60,747 nt of DNA from Tenacibaculum larymnensis (GTDB lineage: Bacteria > Bacteroidota > Bacteroidia > Flavobacteriales > Flavobacteriaceae), in assembly GCF_028829235.1 (NCBI RefSeq), contig NZ_JAIWJY010000015.1, positions 1 to 60,747 on the forward strand, in the 5' to 3' direction. The notes beneath the pieces are model-generated. The model searched no databases, was not told the origin of the DNA, and saw only the letters and a program-made list of their open reading frames with translations. Positions 1-8,359 of the stretch are shown here, piece by piece; within the stretch, counting starts at the first letter, position 1; every line of letters begins with the position of its first letter. Made by a program: the position numbers and the translations under genes.

Positions 1-146
1 TGAAAATTCTTTTTTACTGATGAGTGATTACTATATGAATCTTTTAACCTTGCTCACTTCCAATTATACAGTAGAATAAGCTTTTTACACTTTATTAAGC
101 AGGAAAAATATTAAGTAGGGTAAATAAATCAAAGAAAGGTGGTTAT

Positions 147-376
147 ATGTTCAAGCTCTCATTAAAATCGGAGTATTTACCGGAGAGTGATAATGAGGAC
201 TATTTAATAGAGGGTATATTGCAACGAGCCTATATAGATGAGAAGTTGGAGTATCAGGAGCCTAAATTGGAGAAGGATTATACGAATATTGTATCGAAGA
301 GTAGGGGGATGTAGATGTATCGGAGTACAAAGAGTATTTTAAGAAGCTTCGTAAGAAAAGAGATAGGAAGACTTAA
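147..376 (+). pseudogene. Small unknown gene split by a frameshift at a G5 run
   Basis: I do not recognise this gene. A frame starting with ATG at 147 gives 55 residues (beginning MFKLSLKSEYLPES) and stops at 312-314. A second frame overlapping the stop encodes an acidic-then-basic tail (DVDVSEYKEYFKKLRKKRD) ending at 374-376. Adding one G to the G5 run at 304-308 joins the two into one continuous product of about 76 residues, charged and without membrane segments. I therefore read this as one small gene broken by a single-base indel, either a real mutation or a sequencing error. It lies just outside the terminator of the nap operon. The function is unknown, and a chance open frame cannot be excluded at this length. 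Confidence 0.35.
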
Positions 377-408
377 TTAAAAAAAGAGTTAGAAATGACT
401 ATTTGTAA

Positions 409-442
409 AAATCCCTATAACCTTTAAAGATTATAGGGATTT
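409..442. terminator. Bidirectional hairpin terminator at nap operon end
   Basis: A perfect 12-bp inverted repeat, AAATCCCTATAA (409-420) and TTATAGGGATTT (431-442), has a 10-nt loop. It lies about 30 bp beyond the stop codon of the last nap-operon gene, between that operon and the small plus-strand frame at 147-376. Confidence 0.7.
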
Positions 443-469
443 AAGTTTGTTGTGAAATATTTTGTTCTT

Positions 470-1687
470 CTATTTTTTGTAACGCAGTTTTCCAGTTTCT
501 ATTCCAATAGCCGTTTTAGCTAAAACAGTAAATATAAGCGCTCCTAAAGCCCAAATACCTAAGGTTACTCCAATCTCTATTCCAGTTGGTGTGTATTCAG
601 CTATCTTTCCATATGGACCTGGTATAAATCCAGGAACAATTAAACCAAATCCTTTTTCAATCCATATTGTTATAAATAATATAAAACAAGCAAAATATAA
701 AACTTTTAAGTTGTTACGGAGCTTATGAAATGTTAAGATAACTGTAGCTAATACATTTAAAGAAATAGCTGTCCAAATCCAAGGTAATAAAGCTGTTTTT
801 CCATCTAAACCAAAAAATAGATAATAAGCACTTTCACTATGATGCGTAGGAGCATAGAACTCTTTAAACAACTCAGAGACTAGCATAATAATGTTTATTT
901 GAGCAGCAACAGTAACTACCATAGCTATTTTTTTGATGGTTTTATCTTCAATTTTAAAAGCTGTAAAGGTTCTAATAATAGCTAATACTAAAATGATTAA
1001 AGCAGGACCAGCAGCAAATGCAGATGCTAAAAATCGAGGCCCTAATAAAGCATTGTTCCAGAAAGGACGTGCTTGTAATCCTTGGTATAAAAAAGCGGTT
1101 ACTAAGTGAATTCCTACAGCCCAAAAGACAGATAATAGAGCACCTGGAACGTAAATACTTTTCTTAGATTCTTTTCCTTGATAGTGTCTAAACAATATAT
1201 AAAAAGGTATACTAATGTTTAAGAATAAGTAGCCATTTAATACAATAACATCCCAAGTTAACATTGAGTTAGGGAAGTTAAAAACACCTATACCTGGTAT
1301 CATGTGCCATAAAACAGATGGTCCTCCCATATCTGCAATCACAAAAGCTAAACACATGATAAGAGCAGCTACGGCAAGTCCTTCTCCTATTAATACGGCT
1401 TGTTTAAAATCAATATCTTTTAGTACATATGTTGGCATTACCAACATAACAGCGGCTGCGGCTACCCCTACTAAAAAGGTAAAATTAGATATATATAATC
1501 CCCAGCTGACTCTATCTGTCATACCAGTAACACTTAGTCCATGTTCTAATTGAATAGAATAGCAATACATTCCTATTAATATAATTAAGGTTAAGAAAGC
1601 CATCCATAGGTGGTATTTTTTAGAGCCTTTAGTGATGATATCTAAACTATCTTTAACTAAGCTCCCAAAAACTTTAAGTTGTTTCAT
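470..1687 (-). CDS. nrfD: NrfD/PsrC-family membrane quinol oxidase subunit of the Nap operon
   Basis: Integral membrane protein of 405 residues with about ten hydrophobic helices, spread from residue 29 to the C-terminus. It matches the NrfD/PsrC/DsrP family of quinone-interacting subunits, which pass electrons between the quinone pool and a partner ferredoxin. It is the last gene of a minus-strand operon, 10 bp after a Tat-exported iron-sulfur protein. Because napC, napG and napH are absent here, this pair is the likely route from menaquinol to the periplasmic cytochromes and NapA. That role is inferred from gene order. Family membership rests on the helix pattern and the neighbour. A polysulfide or other reductase module would look the same, so the substrate is assigned from napDAB next door. 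Confidence 0.8.
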   Translation of the reverse strand: MKQLKVFGSLVKDSLDIITKGSKKYHLWMAFLTLIILIGMYCYSIQLEHGLSVTGMTDRVSWGLYISNFTFLVGVAAAAVMLVMPTYVLKDIDFKQAVLIGEGLAVAALIMCLAFVIADMGGPSVLWHMIPGIGVFNFPNSMLTWDVIVLNGYLFLNISIPFYILFRHYQGKESKKSIYVPGALLSVFWAVGIHLVTAFLYQGLQARPFWNNALLGPRFLASAFAAGPALIILVLAIIRTFTAFKIEDKTIKKIAMVVTVAAQINIIMLVSELFKEFYAPTHHSESAYYLFFGLDGKTALLPWIWTAISLNVLATVILTFHKLRNNLKVLYFACFILFITIWIEKGFGLIVPGFIPGPYGKIAEYTPTGIEIGVTLGIWALGALIFTVLAKTAIGIETGKLRYKK

Positions 1688-1697
1688 TGTGTTTATT

Positions 1698-2825
1698 TTA
1701 GTCCATGAAATACCAAAACTTTGGTTCGGTACCTAAATCTTCTTTTAATCTGAATACTTTTTTATTTTCTAACACCCAACGAATGGTGCTATTAGGATCT
1801 AATAGGTTTCCAAAAATACGTGCACCTGTAGGGCAAGCCTCTACACAAGCTGGATTTTTACCTGCTCTGGAGCGTTGTACACAGAAAGTACATTTTTCCA
1901 TTACTCCTTTTTTACGCATTCGGTTTCCTAAGTAATGTTGGTTATGGTTTATCTCTTCTTCTGGAACTTCTGGTTTACTCCAATTGAATCTACGACCATC
2001 GTATGGACATGCAGCCATACAATAGCGACAACCTACACACCAATCGTAATCAACAACTACTAATCCGTCTTTTTCTCTCCAAGTAGCTTGTACAGGACAT
2101 ACTTCTACACACGGTGGGTTATCACAGTGAAAACATTGAGTTCCCATATAAAAGTGACCTTCAGCAGGAACTTCATGGTAATAATTATCATCAGCTTCAT
2201 TAAAGTTAAAACCTTTACCGTCTTTCATTTCATGAATTCTTATGTATTGCATTTGTGAATTTCTGTCTTGATTATTTTCTTTTACACAAGCACTCACACA
2301 GTCCATATACCCTTGACATTTAGAGATGTTAAAAGCATAACCAAATAGCACATCTTCTTCAGCATTTTTAGAAGACATGTTTATAGTTTTTCCAGTACGT
2401 AATTGATACGAACGGACTAAACGGTTTACGGTTGCTTCTTTTTCTTCATCGGTCATGAGTTTATAGTTTCCTTTAAACTGCTCTTCCCAATCAATCTGTG
2501 CTTTTTCTTTAGATTCGTCACTTGAAGTAATACTTGTACAAGAAGACATTGCTCCAGCTCCAATAAGTAAACTTGCTGTTAGTTTTTTAAAGGCAGACCT
2601 ACGATCCATTTTTACATCAAATACTTGATCAAAACCATCTTTATATTTTTCTTCGCCAATTGATGCATCTACAGCAGCTTCAAAAAACTCATTTTCGGAT
2701 AATTCATTCTTAGGTTTATGAGAGTCACACCTACCAGAAGTTTTGCCACATCCACAAGAACTGGATGTTTGTTTATGCTTACTGTTTAAATTGAGTTTAA
2801 ACCACTTTTTATTGTTGTTATTCAT
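1698..2825 (-). CDS. Tat-exported 4Fe-4S ferredoxin subunit (NrfC/PsrB/DsrO type)
   Basis: Protein of 375 residues with four cysteine clusters in its C-terminal half: CQGYMDCVSAC, CFHCDNPPCVEVCP, CVGCRYCMAACP and CTFC...CVEACP. This is the usual pattern of four cubane clusters in electron-transfer subunits that partner NrfD/PsrC proteins. About 70 residues precede a twin-arginine motif (DRRSAFKKL) and a hydrophobic stretch ending in a lipobox-like SSC, so it resembles the extended Tat signals described in Bacteroidota molybdopterin/Fe-S proteins. The N-terminal extension is itself Cys-rich (SSSCGCGKTSGRC), which is odd. It should sit on the periplasmic face and pass electrons from the NrfD-like subunit to the c-type cytochromes. 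Seven bp separate it from the cytochrome gene upstream. Confidence 0.8.
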   Translation of the reverse strand: MNNNNKKWFKLNLNSKHKQTSSSCGCGKTSGRCDSHKPKNELSENEFFEAAVDASIGEEKYKDGFDQVFDVKMDRRSAFKKLTASLLIGAGAMSSCTSITSSDESKEKAQIDWEEQFKGNYKLMTDEEKEATVNRLVRSYQLRTGKTINMSSKNAEEDVLFGYAFNISKCQGYMDCVSACVKENNQDRNSQMQYIRIHEMKDGKGFNFNEADDNYYHEVPAEGHFYMGTQCFHCDNPPCVEVCPVQATWREKDGLVVVDYDWCVGCRYCMAACPYDGRRFNWSKPEVPEEEINHNQHYLGNRMRKKGVMEKCTFCVQRSRAGKNPACVEACPTGARIFGNLLDPNSTIRWVLENKKVFRLKEDLGTEPKFWYFMD

Positions 2826-2831
2826 GCCTGA

Positions 2832-3458
2832 TTATTTTCGTTCTTTAACTTTTTGGGTATTAAATCGTGCTGGCCACTTAGTATGAAAACTAGGAGAATG
2901 TGGGTTGTGACAATTAACACATGTCATCGAAGCTCTTGGTGAAGCCCAACTTTTAATACGTTTACCATGTGCACCTCCTGTCCAATCTTTATACTGTTTT
3001 TGGTGGCATTGACTACATAATTTATAGCTCATGTTAAAATCTATAGAATTATTAGTTAAGCTTCTTAAATTATCAGGATTTTCACCATCATGACAGGTTG
3101 TACAATTCATAGTATTCTCATCAGCATGATTTATTTTGATATTCCAATGTGCTTTTTTTTTGTCATCACTTTGCATTTGATGTAGTGGTTTGTTATGACA
3201 TTCGGTACAGGCATAGGATTTTATTTCTCCTTTTCTTTCAGGAATTAAAAAAGTTTGACCATTTTCGGTAACTTCAATAGTTTTTATCCCTTCAATATAT
3301 TTTTCTGAAGAAATTGAAATACCATGGTAGTTTTTACTTTCTGCTTCTATTTTATCTGTTATACTATGATATTCATTTTCTTTATGTTTACAAGAAACAA
3401 TTAAAAGAGAGATAAAAAAGAAGTAACTTATTAGTTTTATATGCTGATTGTAGTTCAT
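2832..3458 (-). CDS. Tetrahaem c-type cytochrome lipoprotein of the Nap operon
   Basis: Protein of 208 residues with four CxxCH haem sites at residues 84-88, 119-123, 148-152 and 180-184. The N-terminus is a signal peptide ending in a lipobox (LIVSC, Cys23), so a lipid-anchored periplasmic protein is expected. Its start overlaps the napB stop by one base (TAATG), which implies translational coupling. The third and fourth haem motifs, with a histidine-rich linker and a CVNCHNPHSP ending, resemble cytochromes of the ActA/c7 type more than NapC. It probably relays electrons between the Tat ferredoxin and the NapAB complex. That role is inference from the operon. I cannot name an established gene. 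Confidence 0.75.
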   Translation of the reverse strand: MNYNQHIKLISYFFFISLLIVSCKHKENEYHSITDKIEAESKNYHGISISSEKYIEGIKTIEVTENGQTFLIPERKGEIKSYACTECHNKPLHQMQSDDKKKAHWNIKINHADENTMNCTTCHDGENPDNLRSLTNNSIDFNMSYKLCSQCHQKQYKDWTGGAHGKRIKSWASPRASMTCVNCHNPHSPSFHTKWPARFNTQKVKERK

Positions 3459-4147
3459 TAGTTTTCAAATTTTCTGATAAAAGTTCCAATATCTTCCGTT
3501 ACTTTATTATTAGGAACATGGCACTGACGACAGTTTACTCGCTCTGGATGTGTAACTCTAATTTCTTTTGGAGCACTTGGTCCGGCATGACATGCTAAAC
3601 AATTTTCACGTAATTGTAATTGATGAGGAATTACAGGAGGGCTTCCTGCCAAAGCATTGTTAGTTCCTACTGTTGGAATAGTACCTCTTTTAAAATTAGT
3701 GCCTTTAAACAATGTTTGGGTTTTTTGAGGTACATGACATTGGCGGCAGTTTACCATTTCTGGATGTGGTGTTACTGGAGCAAAAGCTTCAAACTTATCT
3801 ACATAACCACCATTTTCATGACACTTTAAGCAAGTGTTTTCTCCCATACTACGTTCACTAGAAACTTCATGAGGAATGCTAGGTGGGGCACCGTGAAAAG
3901 CTCTATTATCGTAATACGTTTTCATACTTCTTTGATGATTTTCGTCTACGGGCATGTTAGCATAATCTAATGCAAACTCTGAACGTTGAAAAACACCAGT
4001 TTCTGATGGAATAATAGGTATAGGCCTGTCGTTTTCTATTGGTATATAGGCTTCTTCTTGACCCTGGTAGTAGCTATAATTCCATATAGTAATGAAAGCT
4101 ATAAATAGAATGATAAAAAGAGATATGATTCCTAAACGTTTTCTCAT
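3458..4147 (-). CDS. napB: NapB-like periplasmic nitrate reductase cytochrome with four haem sites
   Basis: Protein of 229 residues with one N-terminal membrane segment (about residues 7-23) and four CxxCH motifs: CLKCH 106, CRQCH 134, CLACH 183, CRQCH 206. The first pair, with IPH about 15 residues before it and VPQ after it, fits the dihaem NapB signature. The second pair repeats the same layout (IPHQL, CLACH, CRQCHVPN). The protein therefore looks like NapB with an internal duplication, where the classical subunit has only two haems. NapB accepts electrons and passes them to the Fe-S cluster of NapA in the periplasm. The gene lies 4 bp after napA. Identity as the NapA partner is secure from context; the extra pair is the unusual feature. 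Confidence 0.8.
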   Translation of the reverse strand: MRKRLGIISLFIILFIAFITIWNYSYYQGQEEAYIPIENDRPIPIIPSETGVFQRSEFALDYANMPVDENHQRSMKTYYDNRAFHGAPPSIPHEVSSERSMGENTCLKCHENGGYVDKFEAFAPVTPHPEMVNCRQCHVPQKTQTLFKGTNFKRGTIPTVGTNNALAGSPPVIPHQLQLRENCLACHAGPSAPKEIRVTHPERVNCRQCHVPNNKVTEDIGTFIRKFEN

Positions 4148-4151
4148 AATT

Positions 4152-6479
4152 TTAAGCTTTATCTACTTTAGCGGCACACTTTTTATAATCTGGCTCTTTA
4201 GAAATAGGACAGAAAGAATCTAATGTAATGTTGTTAATTAACATGTTTTCATCAAAGAATGGAACAAATACTTGCATTGGAGCAGGTACTCCTCTTTGAT
4301 TTACAGATGCTGGTAAAACTATTTCACCTCTACGTGTTGTTAATTTTACGTTATCACCATTTTTTATTTGCATTCGTTTAGCGTCATCTGGGTTTAACTC
4401 TACATACGAATGAGGCATAGCTTTGTGTAATACAGGAATACGTCTGGTCATAGAACCTGTATGCCAATGTTCAATCACACGACCTGTATTTAACCAGAAT
4501 GGGTATTCTGCATCTGGTTCTTCAGCAGCTGGTTCATAAGGACGTTGCCAAATAACTGCTTTTCCGTCTGGTTTTCCATAGAAATGAAAATCTTCTCCAT
4601 TACTACAGGCTGGATCGTATTTAGAATTAAAACGCCATTGAGTAGACTTTCCATCAACATAAGGCCATTGCATTCCAGGGGTTTCTTTAAGCACTTCTAA
4701 TGGAGCCATATTATGCTTTTTATTATCGTGATGCTTACGATATTCAGCATAAATTTCTTCAATATGGGTTTCTTCATCGTAGTAAAACTGTTTTTCGTAC
4801 CCTAAGCGTTTTGCTACTTCTACTAATTGCCAAGTATCACTCATAGCTTCACCAGGTGGTTGTACCATTTGCTCAAAATATTGAGTTCTACGCTCAGAGT
4901 TTCCATACATACCTTCACGTTCAACCCACATAGCAGAAGGTAAGATTACATCAGCAATATCAGTAGTTGGTGTAGGGTAGATGTCTGAAACGACAATGAA
5001 GCGTCCTTCTTTTTTAGCACCATCTCTATAACGCTTTAATTTAGGCATGGTTACCATAGGGTTTGTTACTTGGATCCACATGAAACGAATATCACCTCTA
5101 TCTAATGCTCTAAACATTTCAACGGTATGATACGTTGGCTTAGGATCGATGTTTTCTACAGGAACATCCCATATTTTAGCAGCAAATTCACGGTGTTCTT
5201 TATTCATTACCACACCATGAGGTAACTTATGTGTTAAGGTTCCTACCTCTCTTACAGTACCACAAGCTGATGGTTGCCCTGTTAATGAGAATGGGCTATT
5301 ACCAGGAGTAGAAATTTTTCCTGTTAATAAATGGATGTTATAAATTAAGTTATTCATCCAAGTACCTCTACTGTGCTGGTTTGGTCCCATACACCAAAGC
5401 GACATCACTTTTTTATTTGGGTCACCATAATATGCAGCCATATATTTAATGTCTTTAGCAGACACTCCTGATATTTTTTCTACTTTTTCAGGTGTGTAGT
5501 CTTCTAAAAACTTTCTGTATTCTTCAAAACTGATTTTTTCTGGTTTATCTTTAAACTTATAGTTGTCTTCTAAACCGTACCCCATATTGGTTAATCCCTT
5601 ACTGAAGTTGCAATGTTTTTCAACAAAAGATTTATTAACCCAACCATTTTTTATTATTTCATAACATATTGCATTGGCAACTGCTAAATCGGTTTGAGGT
5701 AAAAACAGAATAGATTTATCAGCCGCCATACTTGTACGAGTGGTACGTGTAGCAAAGTCGATAATTTTTACACCTCTCTTTAATCGTTGATCTAGTAATC
5801 TAGAAAATAAAACAGGATGCATTTCTGCCATATTATTTCCCCAAAGAATAAACACATCAGCATGGTCAATATCTTCGTAACAGCCCATAGGTTCGTCAAT
5901 TCCAAAAGAAGTTAAGAAACCAGTTACAGCACTAGCCATACATAAACGAGCATTGGCTTCAACATTATTAGTACCGATACAGCCTTTAAAAAGTTTAGAG
6001 GCTACATATCCATCAGGAATAGTCCATTGTCCTGAACCATAAATAGAAACAGCATCTTTACCATAATCTTTAATGGTTTCCTTCATTTTAGAGGCGATTA
6101 AGTCTAAGGCTTCTTTCATTGAAGTTTCCACATACCTTCCATTTTTCTTAACTAAAGGTTTTGTTAAGCGGTCTTTACCGTACATAGCCATTACCGAATG
6201 GTATCCTTTAACACAACATAAACCTTTATTTACAGGCGATTTCGGGTCTCCTTTTACAGCAACTGCTTTTCCGTTTTCAACACCAACCATTACCCCGCAT
6301 CCAACACCACAAAATCGGCAAGGAGCCTTTTTCCAATCTAAATTTCCTCCTTTAGGTAATTGTTTCTCTTGTTCTCCAGCAAACATAATTCCTGGAAACA
6401 TGGTAGCAGCAGCTGTCATTGCAGATAATACCGCCATCTTTTTTATAAAACTTCTTCTATTTGTTGTTGAAGTATACAT
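4152..6479 (-). CDS. napA: Periplasmic nitrate reductase catalytic subunit NapA
   Basis: Molybdopterin (bis-MGD) oxidoreductase that reduces nitrate to nitrite in the periplasm. The ATG at 6479 is preferred because it puts a Tat signal (TNRRSFIKKMAVLS) at the N-terminus and lies just past the napD stop; a longer frame to 6524 would overlap napD. A [4Fe-4S] site follows (CRFCGVGCG, with a fourth Cys in GLCCVKG), and NARLCMAS holds the Cys expected to ligate Mo. The remainder has the usual C-terminal MGD domain with LNTGRVIEHWHTGSMTRR. About 775 residues, close to the family norm. Assignment as NapA rather than assimilatory NasA rests on the Tat signal plus napD and napB. Confidence 0.95.
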   Translation of the reverse strand: MYTSTTNRRSFIKKMAVLSAMTAAATMFPGIMFAGEQEKQLPKGGNLDWKKAPCRFCGVGCGVMVGVENGKAVAVKGDPKSPVNKGLCCVKGYHSVMAMYGKDRLTKPLVKKNGRYVETSMKEALDLIASKMKETIKDYGKDAVSIYGSGQWTIPDGYVASKLFKGCIGTNNVEANARLCMASAVTGFLTSFGIDEPMGCYEDIDHADVFILWGNNMAEMHPVLFSRLLDQRLKRGVKIIDFATRTTRTSMAADKSILFLPQTDLAVANAICYEIIKNGWVNKSFVEKHCNFSKGLTNMGYGLEDNYKFKDKPEKISFEEYRKFLEDYTPEKVEKISGVSAKDIKYMAAYYGDPNKKVMSLWCMGPNQHSRGTWMNNLIYNIHLLTGKISTPGNSPFSLTGQPSACGTVREVGTLTHKLPHGVVMNKEHREFAAKIWDVPVENIDPKPTYHTVEMFRALDRGDIRFMWIQVTNPMVTMPKLKRYRDGAKKEGRFIVVSDIYPTPTTDIADVILPSAMWVEREGMYGNSERRTQYFEQMVQPPGEAMSDTWQLVEVAKRLGYEKQFYYDEETHIEEIYAEYRKHHDNKKHNMAPLEVLKETPGMQWPYVDGKSTQWRFNSKYDPACSNGEDFHFYGKPDGKAVIWQRPYEPAAEEPDAEYPFWLNTGRVIEHWHTGSMTRRIPVLHKAMPHSYVELNPDDAKRMQIKNGDNVKLTTRRGEIVLPASVNQRGVPAPMQVFVPFFDENMLINNITLDSFCPISKEPDYKKCAAKVDKA

Positions 6480-6483
6480 AGGG

Positions 6484-6723
6484 CTAATTGTTTTTAGGTG
6501 TATTGAATCCAGAAACCATTGCAAGTAATTTTAAACTACTAATAGCTTCTAATTTTTGTTTTAAAATATCTTCTTCTGCTTTAGTTTCTGTTTCTGTTAC
6601 TAAAACCAAAACATCTTTGTTTTCTGCAGGAAGAACATCACATTCTTTTAAAGTAGAAAGTGCTTTAATAAGCTCTTCTTTTTTACCATCATGAGGATGG
6701 GCTAAATAACTTTTTATAGGCAT
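6484..6723 (-). CDS. napD: NapD-like chaperone for NapA export
   Basis: A 79-residue protein at the head of the nap operon, ending 4 bp before the napA start. NapD binds the Tat signal of NapA and delays export until the molybdenum cofactor is loaded. The sequence has the size and alternating beta-alpha pattern of the ferredoxin-like NapD fold (PIKSYLAHPHDGKKEEL, then VLVLVTETETKAEEDIL), ending in LAMVSGFNTP. Sequence similarity to enterobacterial NapD is weak by eye, so the call rests on size, position and partner. It is preceded by a CATGATATTTATCAT site and a TATATTTA element, which probably drive the whole operon. Confidence 0.8.
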   Translation of the reverse strand: MPIKSYLAHPHDGKKEELIKALSTLKECDVLPAENKDVLVLVTETETKAEEDILKQKLEAISSLKLLAMVSGFNTPKNN

Positions 6724-6757
6724 AAAAAATAGCTGTTTATTGTCCTTAACAAATTAA

Positions 6758-6765
6758 TAAATATA
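6758..6765 (-). promoter_or_regulatory. Probable -7 element of the nap promoter
   Basis: On the minus strand TATATTTA lies 35 bp before the napD ATG and matches the Bacteroidota TAnnTTTG element at seven of eight positions. The FNR-like site at 6780-6793 sits about one and a half helical turns upstream, a place suited to an activator. Confidence 0.45.
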
Positions 6766-6779
6766 CAGATAGGAAAAAC

Positions 6780-6793
6780 ATGATATTTATCAT
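6780..6793. promoter_or_regulatory. FNR-like inverted repeat upstream of the nap operon
   Basis: ATGATATTTATCAT is a perfect inverted repeat (TGAT-N4-ATCA core at 6781-6792) between napD and the divergent ModE-like gene. It resembles the half-sites of the E. coli FNR consensus TTGAT-N4-ATCAA. Similar CATGAY-N4-ATCA sites occur at 7367, 9941 and 13340 in this window. Binding by a Crp/Fnr-type regulator is inferred; no such gene lies in the window. Confidence 0.6.
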
Positions 6794-6929
6794 AATGTGT
6801 AGTTATTCAGTACGTTATGTTTTTTAGGGAATAACGAATAGGCTTGAAAGTGAAGTGATTAAAGACTTTTTTGTCTTTTTTATAATAAAACAAAAATATA
6901 ATTTATAATTATTTTAAATAATTTACTGT

Positions 6930-6947
6930 TTATGATTAGCCTCATAA
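6930..6947. promoter_or_regulatory. Inverted repeat TTATGA-N6-TCATAA upstream of the ModE-like gene
   Basis: Perfect 6-bp half-sites (6930-6935 and 6942-6947) lie about 20 bp ahead of a TAATTTTG element (6968-6975), which matches TAnnTTTG. It could be the operator of the adjacent ModE-like regulator. This is positional inference only. Confidence 0.4.
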
Positions 6948-6997
6948 TCTAAAAATGAGTTTGCCTTTAATTTTGTGATCTAGTTGAAGTAAAGCTT

Positions 6998-7336
6998 ATG
7001 ACTTATAAAATTAAAAGTAGAATATGGATAGAAGTAGATGATGCTACTTTTTTAGGAGAGGGAAGAATAAGGTTATTGAAGTCTATTAAGGAAACTAAAT
7101 CATTATCAAAATCAGCAAGAGAATTGGGAATGTCTTATAAAAAAGCATGGAACTTAATTGACTCAGTAAATAAAAAATCAATGAAACCAGTTGTCGTAAA
7201 AATATCAGGAGGTTCTGGAGGTGGTGGAACTACATTAACAGAGTATGGTTTTAAACTTATAGAAATGTATGAGAATATTAATACCAACTGTTGGAAGTAT
7301 TTAGATAAACAGCTAAAAAAATACTCATTAGACTAA
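6998..7336 (+). CDS. modE: ModE-like molybdate-responsive winged-helix regulator (DNA-binding domain only)
   Basis: A 112-residue protein matching the N-terminal winged-helix domain of ModE: RIWIEVDDATFLGEGRIRLL, a helix-turn-helix around SLSKSARELGMSYKKAW, and the glycine-rich wing ISGGSGGGGTTLTEYG. E. coli ModE also has two TOBE domains that bind molybdate; these are absent, so molybdate sensing, if any, must be done elsewhere. The gene is transcribed away from napDAB, which encodes a molybdoenzyme, so control of nap or of molybdenum cofactor supply is likely. A TAATTTTG promoter element lies 23 bp before the start. The family call is firm; the ligand and targets are inference. Confidence 0.85.
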   Translation: MTYKIKSRIWIEVDDATFLGEGRIRLLKSIKETKSLSKSARELGMSYKKAWNLIDSVNKKSMKPVVVKISGGSGGGGTTLTEYGFKLIEMYENINTNCWKYLDKQLKKYSLD

Positions 7337-7366
7337 TTTAAATAGCAAAAAATAAGAAGTAGAAAG

Positions 7367-7381
7367 CATGACTAATATCAT
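7367..7381. promoter_or_regulatory. FNR-like site upstream of nadA
   Basis: CATGACTAATATCAT has a TGAC-N4-ATCA core at 7369-7380, one base away from the perfect repeat in front of nap. A TACTTTCG stretch (7404-7411), loosely like TAnnTTTG, follows 24 bp later and precedes nadA by 22 bp. Confidence 0.45.
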
Positions 7382-7432
7382 ATTTTAAATTTTGCTGTCC
7401 AACTACTTTCGCAACCAGAATTATTTATAAAT

Positions 7433-8359
7433 ATGACATTAAAAGATAAAATTACGCGTTTAAAGTCAGAAAAAAATGCGGTTATATTAGCTCACTATTA
7501 CCAAGAAACTGAAATACAAGATGTGGCTGACTACGTAGGTGATAGTTTAGGTTTGTCACAAAAAGCAGCGGAAACAGATGCAGATTTAATTGTGTTTGCA
7601 GGAGTACATTTTATGGCTGAAACAGCTAAGATTTTGAACCCTACAAAAACTGTTGTTTTACCTGATTTAGAAGCAGGTTGTTCTTTAGCAGAATCATGCC
7701 CGTCTAAGGAGTTTGAAAAATTTATAAAAGAACACCCAGATCATAAGGTAGTGACTTATGTAAACTGTAGTGCAGAAGTTAAAGCGTTAACTGATATTGT
7801 TTGTACTTCTTCTAATGCACTCAAAATAGTAGAATCTATACCTAAAAGTACTCCAATTATTTTTGCTCCTGATAGAAATTTAGGAAAATATATTATAAAA
7901 CAAACTGGTAGAGATATGCTCCTATGGGATGGTAGTTGTGTAGTTCACGAAGCTTTTTCTATAGATAAACTGATAGAGTTACATAAAAAATATCCTGACT
8001 ATAAAATAATTGCACATCCTGAATCTGAAGAGCATATTTTAAAAACAGCTACGTATGTTGGTTCAACCGCAGGAATGATTAATTATGTTAAAGATCATTC
8101 TAATCAAAAGTTTATTGTGGCAACAGAGGTTGGAATTTTACATAAAATGCAAGAGGAAGTTCCAAATACAGAGTTAATTCCTGCCCCAGCTAAAGAAGAT
8201 AATACATGTGCATGTAGTGAATGTGCTTATATGAAAGTAAATACTATGCAAAAGTTATATGATTGCTTATTGCATGAAAATCCAAAAATAGAAGTACCAA
8301 AAAGAATTAGAGAAAAAGCATTGGTTCCAATTCAACGTATGTTAGAACTTTCAAAATAG
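7433..8359 (+). CDS. nadA: Quinolinate synthase NadA
   Basis: Catalyses condensation of iminoaspartate with dihydroxyacetone phosphate to quinolinate in de novo NAD synthesis. The 308-residue protein carries [19 protein letters not shown] near the N-terminus and the three cysteines that hold the catalytic [4Fe-4S] cluster in this family: [18 protein letters not shown] and the C-terminal CACSECAYM. The stop codon TAG is directly followed by the nadB ATG, so the two genes are one transcriptional unit. The oxygen-sensitive cluster makes the FNR-like site upstream biologically plausible. Length and motifs are normal. nadC is not in the window. Confidence 0.95.
   Translation: MTLKDKITRLKSEKNAVILAHYYQETEIQDVADYVGDSLGLSQKAAETDADLIVFAGVHFMAETAKILNPTKTVVLPDLEAGCSLAESCPSKEFEKFIKEHPDHKVVTYVNCSAEVKALTDIVCTSSNALKIVESIPKSTPIIFAPDRNLGKYIIKQTGRDMLLWDGSCVVHEAFSIDKLIELHKKYPDYKIIAHPESEEHILKTATYVGSTAGMINYVKDHSNQKFIVATEVGILHKMQEEVPNTELIPAPAKEDNTCACSECAYMKVNTMQKLYDCLLHENPKIEVPKRIREKALVPIQRMLELSK

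Noticed and set aside
2832..3458. NapC/NrfH tetrahaem quinol dehydrogenase
   Set aside because: Four haem sites fit, but the N-terminus ends in a lipobox cysteine in place of a membrane anchor helix, and the motif contexts differ. An NrfD protein is already at hand for quinol oxidation.
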